DNA of 64,000 nt, taken from positions 530,909 to 594,908 of the forward strand of contig NZ_BCTT01000006.1 in the NCBI RefSeq assembly GCF_001590905.1. The letters are read 5' to 3'. This document shows, one piece after another, positions 63,059 through 64,000 of the stretch. This DNA is from Serratia grimesii NBRC 13537 (GTDB taxonomy: Bacteria; Pseudomonadota; Gammaproteobacteria; Enterobacterales; Enterobacteriaceae). Position numbers and translations under genes: made by a program. Below the pieces are notes generated by a model that saw only the letters and a list, made by a program, of their open reading frames with translations, had not been told where the DNA came from and searched no databases. Numbering within the stretch: position 1 is the first letter of the stretch; every line of letters starts with the position of its first letter.

Positions 63059-63607
63059 ATGCAATTGAATATACCGACTTGGCTTACTCTGTTCCGCGTA
63101 GTTCTGATCCCATTCTTTGTTCTGGCATTTTATCTGCCGTTCACCTGGGCTCCGATGGTATGCGCCGTTATCTTTGTGTTTGCAGCCATAACCGACTGGT
63201 TTGATGGTTTTCTCGCCCGTCGCTGGAAGCAAACCACCCGTTTCGGGGCGTTCCTCGACCCGGTAGCGGATAAGGTGATGGTGGCTGTGGCACTGGTGCT
63301 GGTGGCGGAACATTACCACACCTGGTGGATTACTCTGCCTGCGGCGACCATGATTGCCCGTGAAATTATTATCTCGTCACTGCGTGAGTGGATGGCGGAG
63401 ATTGGTAAACGTAGCAGTGTGGCGGTGTCCTGGATTGGTAAAGTAAAAACCATGGCGCAAATGATGTCGCTGGTTGGATTGTTGTGGCGTCCAGACCGCT
63501 CCGTTGAGTATGTATCTTTTGGTTTGTTGTACATCGCAGCGGTGCTGACTTTCTGGTCAATGTTCCAATATTTGAACGCTGCCAGGAAAGATTTGCTGGA
63601 ACCCTGA
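63059..63607 (+). CDS. pgsA: Phosphatidylglycerophosphate synthase
   Basis: PgsA (182 residues) condenses CDP-diacylglycerol with glycerol-3-phosphate, the committed step to phosphatidylglycerol and cardiolipin, in the inner membrane. The CDP-alcohol phosphotransferase signature D-x2-D-G-x2-A-R-x8-G-x3-D-x3-D is visible in [27 protein letters not shown]. Four or five hydrophobic helices. It lies 58 bp after uvrC, then the tRNA cluster, all as in E. coli. Confidence 0.97.
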   Translation: MQLNIPTWLTLFRVVLIPFFVLAFYLPFTWAPMVCAVIFVFAAITDWFDGFLARRWKQTTRFGAFLDPVADKVMVAVALVLVAEHYHTWWITLPAATMIAREIIISSLREWMAEIGKRSSVAVSWIGKVKTMAQMMSLVGLLWRPDRSVEYVSFGLLYIAAVLTFWSMFQYLNAARKDLLEP

Positions 63608-63636
63608 TCAAAGCGCTGCAAAAATCGTCAAACAAA

Positions 63637-63670
63637 CGTAATGAGCCAACAATTTTATTGACTCATTACG
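63637..63670 (+). terminator. Hairpin downstream of pgsA
   Basis: CGTAATGAG and CTCATTACG pair, with a further CAA/TTG inner pairing. There is no strong T-run; it may terminate pgsA transcription weakly or protect its 3' end. Confidence 0.5.
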
Positions 63671-63752
63671 TCAGGTAAGTAGAATGCATCGCATCAGACG
63701 GCAGCAGTGATTTGCCGAAAGATAGCAAAAAAATCAGTAAGTTCTGATTGAT

Positions 63753-63828
<76 letters not shown>

Positions 63829-63885
63829 AATTTGATAAAGCTGGTGTTTCACGAGCTTTAGCCTGAACAAGGCAAATAGAATTTA

Positions 63886-63959
63886 GGCGCGTTAACAAAG
63901 CGGTTATGTAGCGGATTGCAAATCCGTCTAGTCCGGTTCGACTCCGGAACGCGCCTCCA
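63886..63959 (+). tRNA. cysT: tRNA-Cys (anticodon GCA)
   Basis: 74-nt tRNA with encoded CCA; acceptor GGCGCGT/ACGCGCC, anticodon loop ATTGCAAAT giving GCA. As I recall it the sequence is the same as E. coli cysT. Confidence 0.98.
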
Positions 63960-63969
63960 ATTTTCCCGA

Positions 63970-64000
63970 GCCCGGGTGGTGAAATCGGTAGACACAAGGG
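63970..64000 (+). tRNA. leuZ: tRNA-Leu, 5' part only (probably anticodon TAA)
   Basis: The first 31 nt of a class II tRNA-Leu (GCCCGGGTGGTG, then the D arm AAATCGGTAGACACAAGGG) are cut by the window end. The identity as leuZ follows from the gene order and E. coli similarity; the anticodon itself is outside the window. Confidence 0.85.

Overview
The window is chromosomal DNA of an enterobacterium, almost certainly a Serratia species. The first 18.5 kb keep the E. coli K-12 gene order (rmf, fabA, lonH, matP, ompA, sulA, sxy, yccS, yccF, helD, mgsA, yccT, yccU, hspQ, rlmI, yccX, tusE, yccA, serT tRNA). The secreted nuclease at 25.5-26.3 kb is nearly identical, as I remember it, to the Serratia marcescens endonuclease. 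The right end again follows E. coli (yecF, uvrY, uvrC, pgsA, then Gly, Cys and Leu tRNA genes). No rRNA, intact prophage, insertion sequence or CRISPR array was seen.

Layout. (1) 0-18.5 kb: housekeeping genes with recognisable control sites, including FabR and FadR operators at fabA, the ompA leader and a LexA box at sulA. One insertion relative to E. coli lies between rmf and fabA: an HxlR-type regulator joined to a second beta-ketoacyl-ACP synthase, with a perfect palindrome in front. (2) 18.6-29.2 kb: orphan choline transporter betT, a three-subunit periplasmic FAD/cytochrome c sugar dehydrogenase, the SOS-boxed nuclease, a trkG-type potassium transporter, an unrecognised small gene with a leader hairpin, and wrbA. 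(3) 29.2-40.5 kb: a LysE-type exporter with a divergent LysR regulator, two small XRE regulators, an EamA exporter, the pyrimidine-degrading rut operon (rutA, B, C, D, F, G but no rutE) with rutR and its operator, and cycA. (4) 40.5-46.8 kb: an accessory segment beginning at a tRNA-Lys gene with the unusual anticodon CTT, followed by the C-terminal remnant of a tyrosine integrase, cho, two small lipoproteins (one is a free-standing TolA domain III), a short DedA protein, an MFS transporter, an ABM protein, an HTH-only LuxR fragment and a universal stress protein. (5) 46.8-57.0 kb: a divergent trans-4-hydroxy-L-proline catabolic cluster. One arm carries epimerase and a three-part D-hydroxyproline dehydrogenase. 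The other carries deaminase, ketoglutarate-semialdehyde dehydrogenase, permease and an Ldh_2-family imino-acid reductase, under an AraC/PAS regulator. (6) 57-64 kb: small envelope proteins, a KilAC-like orphan ORF, the uvrY-uvrC-pgsA block and the tRNA cluster, which is cut by the window end.

Working together: rut and hydroxyproline genes scavenge nitrogen and carbon; the dehydrogenase complex feeds electrons from sugar oxidation to the respiratory chain; sulA and the nuclease share LexA control; cho and uvrC are two GIY-YIG repair nucleases. Several genes are too short or start with GTG or TTG, and starts were chosen from ribosome-binding sites and family length. I found no convincing wholly new system. 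The best candidates for a closer look are the TolA-III lipoprotein beside the integrase scar, the HxlR/FabF module with its palindrome, and the displaced LuxR/SdiA-like fragment.
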